Source: Ulota crispa | Lineage: Eukaryota > Streptophyta > Bryopsida > Orthotrichales > Orthotrichaceae | Assembly: GCA_963920765.1 (NCBI GenBank) | Contig: OY987248.1 | Coordinates: 19,254,539-19,318,538, forward strand | Length of the DNA stretch: 64,000 nucleotides | Direction of reading: 5' to 3' | Shown here: positions 34,563 to 47,427 of the stretch, in pieces | Numbering within the stretch: position 1 is the first letter of the stretch | How the letters are laid out: the number at the start of each line of letters is the position of its first letter | Made by a program: the position numbers and the translations under genes | Notes under the pieces: model-generated | What the model was told of the DNA's origin: nothing | What the model saw: only the letters and a program-made list of their open reading frames with translations | Database searches by the model: none

Positions 34563-37514
34563 CTGGTCGCAAAGGTTTGCACTTTACCCTATAACCACAA
34601 GCTAAAATCCCTAATTTGATTGTGAATCCCTAATTTTGAGTCTCTCTTTGAATTTGTCTTTCTCTCATGAGTTTTTGGTTCAATAAGTTATTCTTCTCAT
34701 TTCTCTCTCAACATTTCTTACTCTTTGTTTTTTCAATCTCAAGGATTTCAATCTCTGGTTTTTACTCTCTGATTTTCAATCTCAAGGATTTTCAAAAAGA
34801 ATTGAAAGTTTGATGTTGATCAACATCAATCACTCTTAAGATCTAACTTACAAGGTCCAATTTTCACAGCTTGATTTGAAATTCAAAATTTTGACCAGAG
34901 AACTCAATCAGTAGAGGAAAGGTGATCTAGGGTTTTCAAGACAATCGAGTCCTTCTAAATTCTTCTTTCTTTTTATACAAATTTTGCTCACGAATGCTTA
35001 TTGGCTATTGCTGGTTGTTTTATTAGGGAAAGATGTACTCAATCAATTTTCATAACATTCTTTTTGAAAATATCCAAGTTTCAAATCTTGGTGAAGAATC
35101 AGGGCTTAAGGATTGAGATTCTTTTGTATGCATTAAATTTGCACGGTTAGTCAACCAGTGCGTTTATTGCTAGGTGAAGAATGGAGAGCTTCTACCTTAT
35201 GGTCAATTTTGATGAACACAATCAGTAAGAATCACCTTCTGCTGCTACTCATTTGTCTTTTTAGCATTTTGTTTGTCCAGAAATTTGATGCTAGTCCTCC
35301 ACTTGCTAATCCTTCCTCTGCCTCAGTTTGGTAGATAATCAGTAGAATTTTGCCCCAAATTGTCCACAATGAACACACTCTTTGTAGAATTTGGCATTTG
35401 CATACTAGTGCTTCACCTTGCAAATCCTCTCAAATGCAGCAGTCACAATTCTTCTCACAGCCTCATTCTCTTTCTTTCTTTTCTTTCACAATGTGTTACT
35501 TTATTTTTTTTATTAGAACTATTCTTATTGTTCTTCTTTTCTTTCCACAATCCTCTACAAATTTTCATTCCTTTCTCAAAATTACAAACTACAACACAAC
35601 ATAAACTTTCACATTCATGCACTAGTCTAGCAAGATTACTCAAAAGTCAAATCAATGCCACAAAAAACATACTACTATAATAACATTAATAATAAATGGG
35701 TCTTATATGATTGCCATTTTCCCATATATTTTTACTTCTATTTATACTACTTTACTTTGAAAGGTTACATCCTTTCCAAAAAGATGTGACCTATCATATA
35801 CTTTTACTTTTACTTTAAGCTACTTTTTACTTTAAAGCTAGTTTTAGTCTTTTTAAAATACTTTCTTCAATTTTTATTCAATTTCAAGTCTAAAGTAGTT
35901 CCAAAAGGTTATAAAGTTTTAAATAAAGCTTTTATTAGAATATCTAGACTACAGGCTCTCTTCCTCCCTCCATCATCATTCTCTCATCAATTTTCTTGAA
36001 ACTTTTTTGAAATAATGTTTTTTTCTCAAATTTGTATAATAAATCATTATTTTTTCCTCTTTTTCTCTATTTTCTAGTATTTGGAGCTCATAGTAGCATG
36101 TTGGAGGTGTAATGGAGCACTTGCAGCTTGAAGCGGGATATTAATTGTGGATTTTTGTGGTTGTTTGCACTGCTAACCTTTTGGGAATGGTGACACATCT
36201 ATACTAACATTTGTTTTGAATTTGAAGAGGAGAATCTTTTTTACCATATCTTCTTTATCATGTTGTTACAACTCAAATGTAGGTGCTTCCATGTTATTCT
36301 CGTGAAATTGTTAATTTGTTTTACAATTATTTTGTTGTTAAAATTCAAAAAATATATATTTCATGGAATCCCTTTTAGTTCATGAGATTTTTTTTCTGAT
36401 TATATTTTATTATTAAATATAAATGAGGGGCTTCATGAAATTCCTCTAAGTGCTATTGTAATTAGTGGAATTCAAATATATGTCTTGAAGTATTAAATAG
36501 GTATAAATTTTAAACATGTCAAAATTCTAGTAAGGCCATTATCATCTTTGTATTTTGAAGAAGAGGATAGTGAAATTAGAGAAACTAGAATTTGTGATTG
36601 CAAATGTATCTAAGAAATTACAAACTTATTAATGTCATTTTGGTAAAATGGTAAATCAAGTTTGGCTTCATGGTGAGTGCTATCTTACAATACTGAATTA
36701 AAGATAAAGATAGCAACAAAAGGCAAAGAAGTTCATATGTTGCATCATCATTTAGATTATTCAAATATACATGTTTTTAATTAATACTAGTAAAAAAATC
36801 ATGACCAAAATAACAAAAAATCAATGATTTTTTGTTGATTTGAACATTTGTGGACCTAGCTTGAGTAATTTAACAAATTTCTATAAAGCAAGTTTTATGA
36901 TATGTTGTTATAAGTGCAATAACTTTTTCCTAGATGAAATCAACACAAAATTTTAGGGTCTTTTGAAATGTTTTTAGAATTTTTTAGAAATTTCAACCTC
37001 TTGAAAATATAAGAAAATCTTTTAGAATTTTATGAATATTTTGGAATTTTAATTGTATATTTTAAAGGTTTTTTCCTTAACTTTTTGTAATCTTAGTGTC
37101 ATTTAAAGTTAGCAAACTTTGGAGGCTATCTTAGCCTAATAAAAATACAATACAAGAAATTTAGAACTAAAAAAGTTTTAAAATGAAACCAACTTTCAAT
37201 TTCAATGATATTTTTGAGATTTTAATACTCTAATAAAAAGTTATAAAGAAATATTGGAGGGGTAGAAAAAAACAATTTAAAAAAATTTTGTTTATACCTT
37301 TTCTAACTATTGCTTGTAATTTTTGATTTAAAATATCAAAATCTCAAACAAATTATTGGAGATAAAAGCTGGTTTCATTTTTAACTTTTTTATTTTAAAT
37401 AATTCAAAAAAAATTTACTAGAATAAAATTGCCTCCATAATTTATTAAATTTACAGAAAAATCAAAAAAATGGAAACAAAATACACAAATAAAATTTTAC
37501 ATCAATATTGTACA
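34563..37514. other. AT-rich stretch without recognisable gene
   Basis: Overlapping frames at 35232-35680 on both strands have no motifs. Hydrophobic Phe/Leu-rich translations there reflect T-rich sequence. Confidence 0.4.
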
Positions 37515-37720
37515 TGGGCACATACATGTGGTGTAGTGGTAAGAGTTCTTTAAACTCATCCATGAAATCTAAGATTCAAACCTTGGTGGTGATGCTTAGG
37601 TCGTGTGTTGCCTATATAGTACTTGACAAGTGACAACATCGCGTGAAGTGTTCAATGACATGTGGTAAGTACCAAGTGGCAATTGGTTTATTTAGAGGGC
37701 ATTTTGTCACATAATAATTT
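37515..37720 (+). mobile_element. tRNA-derived SINE (candidate)
   Basis: TGGTGTAGTGG at 37529-37539 matches the A box and GATTCAAACC at 37573-37582 the B box of a tRNA-derived promoter. Plant SINEs begin with the same GTAGTGGTAAGAG wording. The following 130 bp are unrelated to tRNA, as expected of a SINE body. No clear tail or target duplication was found. Confidence 0.5.
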
Positions 37721-40134
37721 TTAAATGAACGATGTTTTTAAAATTTGTAAGTATACTTTATTATTTAATTTTTTATTTATAAAAAGAACAAGAAATGAAT
37801 AACAAATGATTAACATATAAACTACAGATAAACAACAAAAATTAAAAAATAAACCCTAGAAAAACAACAAATCTTTGCTCAAAAATATTTTGGATAACAT
37901 AGTTAACAGAAATAAACAGCAATTTTCAATTAAATTTTTGTTGATTTCAATTTTGATTTTTCTAATAATGTAACATAAGCTAAAGTTTGTCACTCAATAT
38001 TGTAGTATCAAGCTATTTATCATTCATAATGTTTTCTATTTTATGATCTTTCAATAAATCAATTAAAAAAAAAGAGTGTGTTTTTTTTAAATTGTAAATT
38101 GAAAATATACAATGTTTTGCAATTGTGTAATTCACTAGGCAATTGGTGTAAAGCATTTCAACAAGGATTTTAATATTTCATTTTTCATTTATTAGCACAT
38201 ATAAAAAATTGCCAATTTTTAGTCTTATAAAATTTAATTTCACATGAGTTTTATTTTTGGCATTTTCATCCATCAAACTATTATTTAAAATTCAGTGATT
38301 TATAGTCTTTTTGGTGTTAAAATTTGAGCTTACAATTTATTTATTTTTTTGGAGATAATGTACCATTGCTTTTGATAATTTTGAAGTTGTGTACTTCTTT
38401 ACTTTTTCAGGTTTTAATGCTTTAATTGACTTTGAGTTGCAAGAATCCGCACTTGAAGCATCAATTTCAACTCTACACATCCACTTTCACATTCCACCTC
38501 TTAAATACAATTGGATACTAAAAATTTATTAAAGATTCACACTAAAAAAACAAGGCTGCATTTTTTTTTAATTTTTAATTTTTTACTTTGCATTTGTAAG
38601 TTGAAAATGTGAAAGCTAATTTAATGCCACATATTGCATAGTTTTATTATTATTTTAATTTGAGCTTATTTTATGATTTTTTTGTATACATTTGCAAATG
38701 AATTTTGTTAATTTTGTGAGACCTTTAGTACAACATCTTTTGTTTTTGCAAAACATCAAAAATAGCCATGCTAGCAAACTCAAAGTCCTTCCATGGCATT
38801 TCCAATATTTGACATGGCAACTTCCTTTCATTACATAGAAGTTGGTAGTGCACTTGACATAACAAATTCCTTCTGCCTTACAAATATTGATTAGCCAGCG
38901 CACATGATGTAGAATTGTAGATCAATGCCACTAAAGCTCAATTGCTTGAGTAGTTGGAATTATTTGGTAGTTATCAAAAATATAAAAGTATTGGAATTAG
39001 AAGCTCAAGTGCATCCACAAAGCCCATTGGTCTCACCAAAATAGCAATAACTTCTTTAATTTTTGAATTTTTTGACACATTGCATATAACAAAAACCTCT
39101 AAACAAGTAATGAGCAAGATGAGGTATGTGAAAAGAAGTTTGAAAAAGCAAAAAAAAAGTTGCAAAACAAAAGTAAAGGATTAATAATGAATGATGAGAA
39201 ATTGGAAATTATTGTCATTTAGAAGAAGGTTATCTCCATTTGTTTATTTTATTTGCAATTCAAACTCTTCATGTCTATAAGTGTTGCTATCAACTTGCCA
39301 TACATTGGTGAGATGAGCATGAACGAAAAAAAAAAAAAAAAAAAAAACTTGTTATTTGGTACTTCTACTAATAAAGGACTTCATGAAAGTATTGCTTAGA
39401 AGAGGGCTATTAAGCGCACGCTTTATGAATCCATAAATTTGGAAGGGGGCAATGGTCATTTGGAAGAAGAAGATTTCAATGCTTGCAAAAAGCACAATAT
39501 TGAGGACAAATTTATGCAAACCAAGAATCAATTCTTGAAGCTCATTCTTAAGATATATTGTCTCCTTTTTTAAGGTATACATGTTCTTTAATAATTAGTA
39601 AATTTGCATGTAGAGATGTAGAGTTTGATTGCATGGAGAGGCAATCTTTCATAATACAAATAAATATTCTTTTAATTTTTTGTAAGCATAAAAGCATTTT
39701 CTAATGCTAAAAATGCATGTCCCATACAACAAGATTTAATAGGCTGAATGATAAATTACTTTTTATTTCTTTGAAAATAAATGTTTAAGATATAGATTAT
39801 GTGGAGTACAAAAAATAATTTACTTTATATTTTATTTAACATTGTATAACCAAATGGAAGGTCTTGATATCATTATTGTGTGGAGTTCTTGAATGCATCA
39901 TTTTATAGATATGTTTTTAGTATATGAGAGAACAAAGCATTCAAATAATTCCAAATCTTATCAACTAGCAAAAAAACAAAAGAAAAAAAGAAAACTATTC
40001 ATGAATTTGTACAAAAGATGCAAAAAAGAAAAATCTCTTGCTAATGGAGAAAAATTTCAACATACAATCGACGCATCAAGAGAAAAAGCCTCAATTGCTT
40101 AGAGAAAATTTGTAAACCAGGTTTTGCCTTTTTT
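37721..40134. other. AT-rich stretch, nothing recognised
   Basis: Short frames only. 39329-39350 is a run of about 21 A. Confidence 0.4.
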
Positions 40135-40790
40135 TTTCACAAAACTCAAGAAACAATATTATAAGGGTTCTTTCAAGGAAATGGTGAAATAAGTCTTTTG
40201 TTTTGTGACTAATGTCACTTTCAAATAGATTTTTATTTAAAAAGATTTAAATAAAAGGACAACAATCTTATTCCCAGGTTAATTACATTTGTTTGCAATC
40301 CATCACTTATGCTCTAAACACAGTGTATGAAGTCATAGTCCTATCTAGTATTCTAAAAGATGGTCAAATAGTCTGGGCAATAAGTCAAGTTTGGTCAGTT
40401 TGACTTATGCATGCTCTGTAACCTAGTCAAATTACCAAGAAAGTATTTGATTACATAATGCACATAGTTATTTTATTATTCATTTTTATATTTTTTGATC
40501 AATAAATCCAATCACATACTCATAGCTTCTTTTTGAAGCCTATTTAATTGTGCCTAATGTGTCAGTTTGCTACAACAATTTATCTCAGTTACGCAATTTA
40601 TCTCAGTTACGCAATTGAACTCAATTTGCACAATCAAATAATTTTAGTATTCTTACAATTTTATTTGTATCTCTAATTCTAAGTAATCAATCTAGGTTTT
40701 CACACATTAGTACCTACATGCACAATATACTAATTTTTATATGTTTGCATGAATTGCTAAAATAATGTTTAATATAAATCTAATTCATAC
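40135..40790 (+). repeat. Dispersed repeat R4, copy 2
   Basis: Counterpart of 33665-34330. It carries an extra short tandem (ATCTCAGTTACGCAATTT twice, at about 40582-40615) not present in copy 1. Confidence 0.6.
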
Positions 40791-42230
40791 CAAACATTGT
40801 CTAAAGCTACATACACAACTATATTTATATACTATGGGTAAAAATACTTAAAATATGGCAATAGAATAGGATCTTATGAGCAAATCTCTATTATTGTGGA
40901 CTAATTGACCTAAGATTGCAAGATTTACTCTATGGTTGTGGAATCCCTAAATTGAACATCCTACAAATTTCCTAATTTCCAGTCCTTTATCAAGTCCTTA
41001 ATTAGGTTTTCACAAGATCAATTCTATTGCTTTTGATAGATTGCCAAGAATTTTGCAAGCAGCAATTTGTACCAAGATGGTTGCAAGCAAATTACAAATT
41101 GAAAATTTGAAAATTTGCTACTTCATCTTGGCTTTACTACCAAATCTAAATCATGGCTTTGATGCCTAAAGTTTTGTTGTTGGTCCCTGCCTTCCAACAA
41201 CGCTAGAATGCAAGCCTTGAGCAATGAGCTTGTGAGCACCAAGCGGGAAGTCTATGAGCCTAGAGCATTGTTTGAGAATTTTCTAAAAATAATATTTTTA
41301 TTTGTGTTTTTATTTAAAATTAAGATTTAGCTAGAAGAACTTACTATATATCTTATTTCTATAATAGACTTAGTTCTATTAATTGGGTAGTTGGGTGTCA
41401 AAATGATAGAATGTAAGGCGGTTGAGAAACTAATTAATAACTAAACTTTTTGTAACCAAATTTTCTACTTTACTAGCCAAATGAGTGCTCAAACCTCACC
41501 CTCGAGAAGTAAGCGCAAGCGCAACCAAGTTCTAATAGAAATGGCAATTGAGCTAAACACAAGGAAATAGCACAAGGGTGGTTTTGGTTGTAGATTTCCA
41601 ACTAAAAGATGCCTTCCAAGCAATGGATCTTTACAAATGGTGTTATAACATACAATGATGAGCAAAAATGAAGTAACTCTTCTAAGGAAACGAGTATTAA
41701 ATCAACATGAGCTACTTGAAAATAGAGATTGAAAATTATCATACCTCATCATGGGGTCCCACATACCCTACTGCTTGGTTGTTAATGACCTCCATTTCTT
41801 CTTGGTCTTGACGAATGATCACAACACTTTAGTGAGTTATTTGGGCAACACCCACTAGTGGACCGATCTTGGTTACGGATGTGTGACAAATGATCACAAC
41901 ATCAACCGGTGCCGGGAAAGGAAATTAGGAATGTCCTTAACTATTGTTAGTCCGCTAAAATAGTATCAAAATGACGTAAGTGGACTTCTGATCTAATTCA
42001 CATGCTAGGTATGACGGGTTCGCTATTCAACATACCAGATTATGATGCAGATTAAAGAAATTCAACAAAGTATCTTGTGGTTTGCAGAATTCTAAGAATA
42101 ATTATCAAATTCCTAGGCCTTGATGCCTTCGGTTAGAAAATCCTCCCTTGAAGACAAACGAGTTGGTGGAACATTAAAGTTCTGCCTTCTCCTTTCTTTC
42201 TTCCTTCACGTTTTTTGAGTTTGGGAGGGG
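40791..42230. other. Stretch without recognisable gene
   Basis: No motif-bearing frame. Base composition rises in G and C from about 41750 onward. Confidence 0.4.
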
Positions 42231-43250
42231 TTCATGGGTCTGAAGGGGCTCTGGAGCACCGGAGCGTCTGGGGGGCCGGAGGTTCGGAGCACTGGGGGTA
42301 CCCTAGCTGGTACCTGGTCATACCCGACGGCCTGGCTGGTACCCGGGGCGGCTGATACCCAAGGCTGGATGCGGCTACGAGGTAATCGACGGCAGAGTGC
42401 AGAGAGGAGTGCATGACAACAGGTGAGGAACGTGGAGGTCCGGCAGGTCAGTGGGGAATTGTGGTGAGGGAAATAGAGGCTCCGGCTGCTGAGATCTAGC
42501 TGGAGGTTGAAAGCTTGGAGTGAACACTAGGGGCCCAGACTTCGGGACGTGAGAGGGAGACCGAAGCTTCGGCTGCTGAGAGCTGTAGCTGTGGAATGAG
42601 AGCTCGGGGTGAATGCTGGAGCTCAGGCTTCGGAATTGAGAGTGAACAGAGGCTACGATTGCCGAGAGCTGTAGCTGGCGGAGTGAAAGCTCGAGGTGAA
42701 CATTTGGGGCTCAGACGGCGGAATTGAGACTGAAACAAAGGTCCAAACTTAGGATTGAGAATGAAACCTAGGCTACAGCTGTCGAGAGCTTAACTGGCGG
42801 GGATGAGAGGTTGGAGTGCACATTAGGGGCTCAGAATTGGAATTGGGGGTGAGACAGAGGTCCTGACTAGTGATTGAGACAATGCCGGAAGCCAGCTGCA
42901 GGGTGAGGACTCGGGGCAAACACTAGGGGCTCAGACTTCGGAATTGAGAGGGAAACAGAGGCTACGGCAGCCGAGAGCTTAGCTGAGAGGTTGGGGAGCA
43001 TACTGGGGCTTAGACTCAGAATTGAGAGTGACCGAAGATCCTGACTAGTAATTGAAACAATGCTAGGGCTAGCTGCAGGGAAGGGCTGAGTGATAGGGGC
43101 GTAGACTCAGAGTGGAGAGTGAAACTGAGGTCCAGACTCGAATTTGAGAGTGAAACAGAGGCTGCGGCTGCCGATGGATGCTCGAGGGAAGCTCGAGGGC
43201 CTCAAAGCTCCAAATCAGTGAGAGGCGGTTGATGATGGTGGATGGTTTGT
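42231..43250. repeat. GC-rich island with diverged minisatellite (about 7 units of 80-120 bp)
   Basis: From about 42487 to 43200 the sequence repeats, with drift, a unit built of GAGAGCTGTAGCTGG, a GAG..CTCGGGGTGAAC segment, GGGGCTCAGACTTCGG, AATTGAGAGTGAAACAGAGG and CTACGGCTGCC. Seven units can be marked off. The preceding 42231-42400 is even more GC-rich, with repeated GGTACCC words. Open frames on both strands (42232-42416, 42496-42738) come from composition. The island stands out sharply from its AT-rich surroundings. Confidence 0.65.
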
Positions 43251-44525
43251 CATGCCACGTGCCAAGAGAGTATGTGAGCGAGGCTAGGCCTCAAGCTGTG
43301 AGACTGTGTTAGCAATGTGACTTTTCAAAGAGCTTGCCAGGGGAATCGAGATAGTTGGTAAATGCTAAGCTAAAAAGATTTCTCAGGAATTGCTAGGAGG
43401 GCTTGTTCTTGTAAAGTGGTGGAATTTTGGTAACAGAATGGTAAGCTAAGACTATGCGGCAAAATGCTTCTTCTAATCTAATGAGGTGTAAGCACAAGAC
43501 TAAACTAGGACTTCTAAGAAGTATGGAAAAGCGGCATCGCCAGTCATAATCCAACTCCCTAGAGGTTAGTAAGACCAAATGCAATTGACAACCAACGCTT
43601 GGCCTCTACCTCTAGCTTGAGGAGGCCAACCCCCATTAAGCTCAAAGACTCTTAACACGTGCAAGGAGAGGAGCTCTACTAAGGTGAGACACAAAAAAGG
43701 GCCAAAGGAGGGGAATGTGATGATTGATTACAATGGAAAATGATGAAGGGAAAAATGGGGTACAAATGATAGTGATGGGAATGATGGTTTGGGAGGAGGC
43801 GGGCCTCCCTTTATACATTTGGAGGAGGACACCTTGGCCCTCTATTTAGGAGATCCATAGATCCCTTGAAATTTACCTAAAATTTAAGAAAAATTCAAAA
43901 TGAATGAAATCTAGATGAAATTCCAATAAATTTTGGAGCGTAGCTCCAGACAACAAACGAACGGTGCCATTAGATTCTTTGGCCCAAAAATAGCCAGTTT
44001 TGGTTATTCACACTTCCAATTCCAAGCTACAAGGCATCAAGAATCTTCAATGAAGGGTTAGGGGTGGATGGATGAAAAACCCAAAAGTGGGAGTTCATCC
44101 CAAATGATGAGATTGACTTTCTGAGGTCTTCTGAAGTTGACGGGGAGTTGGGAAGCACTCATTGCTTCTGTCAATTGAACTCCGGATGGTTGATTTCTTG
44201 CAATTTGTCATTACACTAATTCTCGGTTTTAGCTCGATGTTGTTGTTAGAGATCTTGCCGCTATAGAAACGACTTCAAACTTGGGGAAGTGTCTTGAATC
44301 CTTGAGAAACTTTTCCAAAAATTTTGGTCACATTTTACTGCCCTTTGTCAACCTCTTCGACCGGGGTTGACCAGTAGTCTAGCAGAGTTGACTGCTTGGA
44401 ATCACGCCCTCTGAGAAGCGAAAGGTATTGGAAACCTTGGGTATAGACGCACCAAATGATATAGTAATTAGAAATGTGAATTGGTAATGTGGCCCTTGGC
44501 CATGGAATTCTACTAATCTACTCTT
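43251..44525. other. Stretch without recognisable gene
   Basis: Moderate GC, no motif-bearing frame on either strand. Possibly remnants of an unidentified transposon. Confidence 0.35.
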
Positions 44526-44726
44526 AAACTAACCTTCTCTAATTAGGTTAGTGGGGATTTTTAGAGGGAATCCCAAGCTCCATGTAACATTTCCTAAACT
44601 AACCCTCTCTAATTAGGTTAGTGGAGATTTTTGGAGAGGATCCCAAGCTCCATGTAACATTTCCTAAACTAACCCTCTCTAATTAGGTTAGTGGGGACTT
44701 TTGGAAGAAATCCCAAGCTCCATGTA
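44526..44726. repeat. 70-bp tandem repeat, 2.9 copies
   Basis: Units begin at 44526, 44596 and 44666 and contain AACTAACCCTCTCTAATTAG, TTAGTGGGGA and AATCCCAAGCTCCATGTA. They are over 90 percent alike, so the expansion is recent. Confidence 0.85.
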
Positions 44727-44961
44727 GGTGTGTCATTCAAACTAGCTAAAAACTACTAAATCTCCCTAAATCACTTCTTATGACTTACCATATGGAGGGG
44801 GGTAAATAGCGTACTGCTAACCATTTGGTCTAATTAATCTAAATCAACATATATGGCTATTCCACTTATATTAATGCAATTTCAAAGCTACGTAAAATGA
44901 AAAATAAATTTAGGACATCTAGTGCTGAATCTGGGACTCTCACAGGCATTGGATGAGAGAC

Positions 44962-45231
44962 CATGGGCATAGGATGGGATGGATCATGGGCATGGGATGG
45001 GATGGATCATGGGCATGGAATGGGATGGATCATGGGCATGGGATGGGATGGATCATGGGCATGGGATGGGATGGATCATGGGCATGGGATGGGATGGATC
45101 ATGGGCATGGGATGGGATGGATCATGGGCATGGGATGGGATGGATCATGGGCATGGGATGGGATGGATCATGGGCATGGGATGGGATGGATCATGGGCAT
45201 GGGATAGGATGGGTCATGGGCATGGAATGGA
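44962..45231. repeat. 23-bp minisatellite, about 11.7 copies
   Basis: The unit combines GGGATGGGATGGATCAT and GGGCAT and is almost perfectly repeated, with variants only at the edges (AGGATG, GGAATG). Because 23 is not a multiple of three and the unit has no stop in any frame, all three plus frames are open and translate to a 23-residue repeat rich in Gly, Met, Trp, Asp and His. The frames spanning 44953-45350 are a by-product. Confidence 0.92.
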
Positions 45232-45707
45232 ATATAGGGCTACGTAAAAGAATTGTGATTAGTCAAGAGCCAAGGGGCAAAGTGATGAATATGGGCTTTA
45301 GGTGTGAAAAGATATATTTGATGGAATTTATTGAATTTTTTCCAACTTGAATTTGAAATTGAGAAAGAAAAGAGTGGAGAGGGAGATGAAGAGGCAAATT
45401 GATTTTATATTATTCCATGGAATGTTTTTTAATATGAACCAAAGATCAAGCTAAGTTTGGATAGTTTACAAATAAAATTCAAAATGCAAATCAAATTTCA
45501 TGTTAATTTTTTTGTAGGGACTTTCTCCCGTGATGGCCCTTTGCCGGGACGGCGCGTACACGTGCCCACTAGTAATAAAATATTAGACCTAATACCACAG
45601 AATTGTAGGTGCACCTATAACCGTGTGAATCTAGTTTTTTTTGTTGCATTGACTATTACATTCACGTTGTAACCAAAAAAATTTGAGAATATTTTAAGAG
45701 TGTGATC
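45232..45707. other. Stretch without recognisable gene
   Basis: The frame 45457-45672 has no motif. It may hold lost exons of the methylase-like remnant that follows. Confidence 0.35.
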
Positions 45708-46577
45708 TTATGGCCAAGATGGTGGAGATTGATATTAATGTTGAGCGTAACAACATCTTCATGAACTACACTAGGGCAAAATATTTAGCACTGAGTGGGA
45801 TGATTCTTTGGAGAGAAGCTCGTGAAAAAGACCCATGATATTACCATCTTTTGATTGTAGCAGTTGACAACTGCTTTTGGAGATGTTGTGTTGAATTGTA
45901 TTGCTTCAACAGGTCAAAATTCAATTTCAAACTACTTCCTTTAATTATATTCTTGATTACTTGTTTTATTTTTGATAATAACCAATTCCTTTTATGTTTT
46001 GTTTTTGTAGGAGCTGCTATTATTGCTTGTCATGCAATAGGGTGCCATAATCTTGCTTTTGAACATGACCTTGACATTTTTGGTGCATTACTCCAACCAC
46101 GAATCTACACTATGCCAAACAAAGGACAGATGGAGGCACACGCTACTGTTATTTCTACATAGGATTAAGATGTTGTGACAATTGTTCCGTGAAAGTTTGC
46201 ACGGAAGACAAAGCCATGTGAGTAAGTTTTCATTTTCTCATTTTCATTTTAACATTGATTTTTTTCATTTCATTAAACCTAATTCTTTGTATTTTTTCTT
46301 GCAGCCATTTTAAATTGATATCCAAAAGTATTGTTACTTCCACAAATGGTATAGACATTTGAACTAGCCCATTAGGATGATTTTGTTATGCCATCTTATG
46401 CATTGAAGATGGCTGATGCATATTCTAGATTTCGTTATACTAAGCCAAGATCTAGTTTTGTCACTTATGATCCAGATTTTGTTGAGTACGTATATAGATG
46501 ACATGGCTTCTGTGGATGAAGATTACGTAGAGGCTTCTAGCACTTCAGGCTTAGCTAAGGAGTCTAATATGATCTAG
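45708..46577 (+). pseudogene. Decayed DNA methyltransferase-like gene, C-terminal part
   Basis: First block 45710-45911 reads MAKMVEIDINVERNNIF to REAREKDP, a stop, then YYHLLIVAVDN and VELYCFNR. After a likely intron (about 45912-46011, AG/GT start and TTTTTGTAG end) the reading is GAAIIACHAIGCHNLAFEHD and LDIFGALLQPRI. Placed together this resembles the C-terminal SAM-binding part of beta-class N4/N6 DNA methyltransferases (an EKP..LL..LI helix, a DPF.GSGTT loop, then the GR..IG.E.D strand). Phase across the intron does not fit by one base. A further exon after TTCTTGCAG (46305) gives DDFVMPSYALKMADAYSRFRY, then after a frame change an acidic tail ending at TAG near 46575. The catalytic DPPY-type part is not in the window. 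Confidence 0.42.
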
Positions 46578-47427
46578 CATTTCAACAAACATGTTTGTAT
46601 TGATGTGTCTATTTTATTTTGATTTCATATTATATAGATTTTTGTATTTTATGACTAAATCTATTCTTTTTGCACTTACATGATTGTTCAATTATTTCCA
46701 ATTCATGTAAACTCTAAGAAAATTTGATATATGAATGTTCAAATTTTTGTCTTTATTGCATTTGTTCTAATGGATTTTTCACCATACACCTTGTCATTGT
46801 ATCACGTTTGTATCTTAGACTCCACAGTCATAGGTACTCTACCCTAAAGAATCCCTAAAATTATTTGCCCTTCATATGCTCATAAGCTCATGAGCTCATG
46901 AGCTTATGCATTCATGCTCATGTTCTAGCAACCATGCTCCCACAACAATATCATTGTACCAAACAAACTTAATCTTTGTAGAAAACAAAATTTCAAACAT
47001 AATAGGTTCTATAAATAATTTTTCCAAAAAAATGATTGGAATGCCCAAAATAGAGATTGTAAAGTATGTACTTGGAAGTATTGATACCCTCATGCATGTT
47101 TTGTTGTTCAAAGAACTTTGCATAATACACACTAAAATTGGGCTTTTGATATTTTGAATCATAGATATTTGATTCTTATGCAATCACAATCTAATATTTC
47201 AAATATTGATTCATAAAAACCAAAATCCTAATTTTGGTGAATTATTTTATATTAGATTTGTGGTTTTACAAGAAAATTGATTGAAGAAAGTTGGTGATGA
47301 GTTTTTGAGATAAGATTGCATGGATATGGAGGAAAAATTCATATGCACATTTTTCATGTTAACGCCGTATTCATTAAATTGGGAAAATCAGTTTCCCAAG
47401 TTGTACTCACCTTACACCTAGAGCTTG
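46578..47427. other. AT-rich stretch with a 28-bp perfect palindrome
   Basis: 46881-46908 is a perfect palindrome (CATAAGCTCATGAG followed by its reverse complement). 47205-47340 is a diverged copy of the arm of the long inverted repeat at 49.6-50.5 kb (AACCAAAATCCTA, TTTTGGTGAATT, GATTGCATGGAT). No gene. Confidence 0.5.

Noticed and set aside
44526-44726. CRISPR-like array
   Set aside because: The repeats are contiguous tandem units without unique spacers, in a plant nuclear context.
44953-45350. Three overlapping frames coding a Gly/Met/Trp/Asp/His repeat protein
   Set aside because: They are a direct consequence of a 23-bp minisatellite without stop in any frame; no start context or flanking exon supports a gene.
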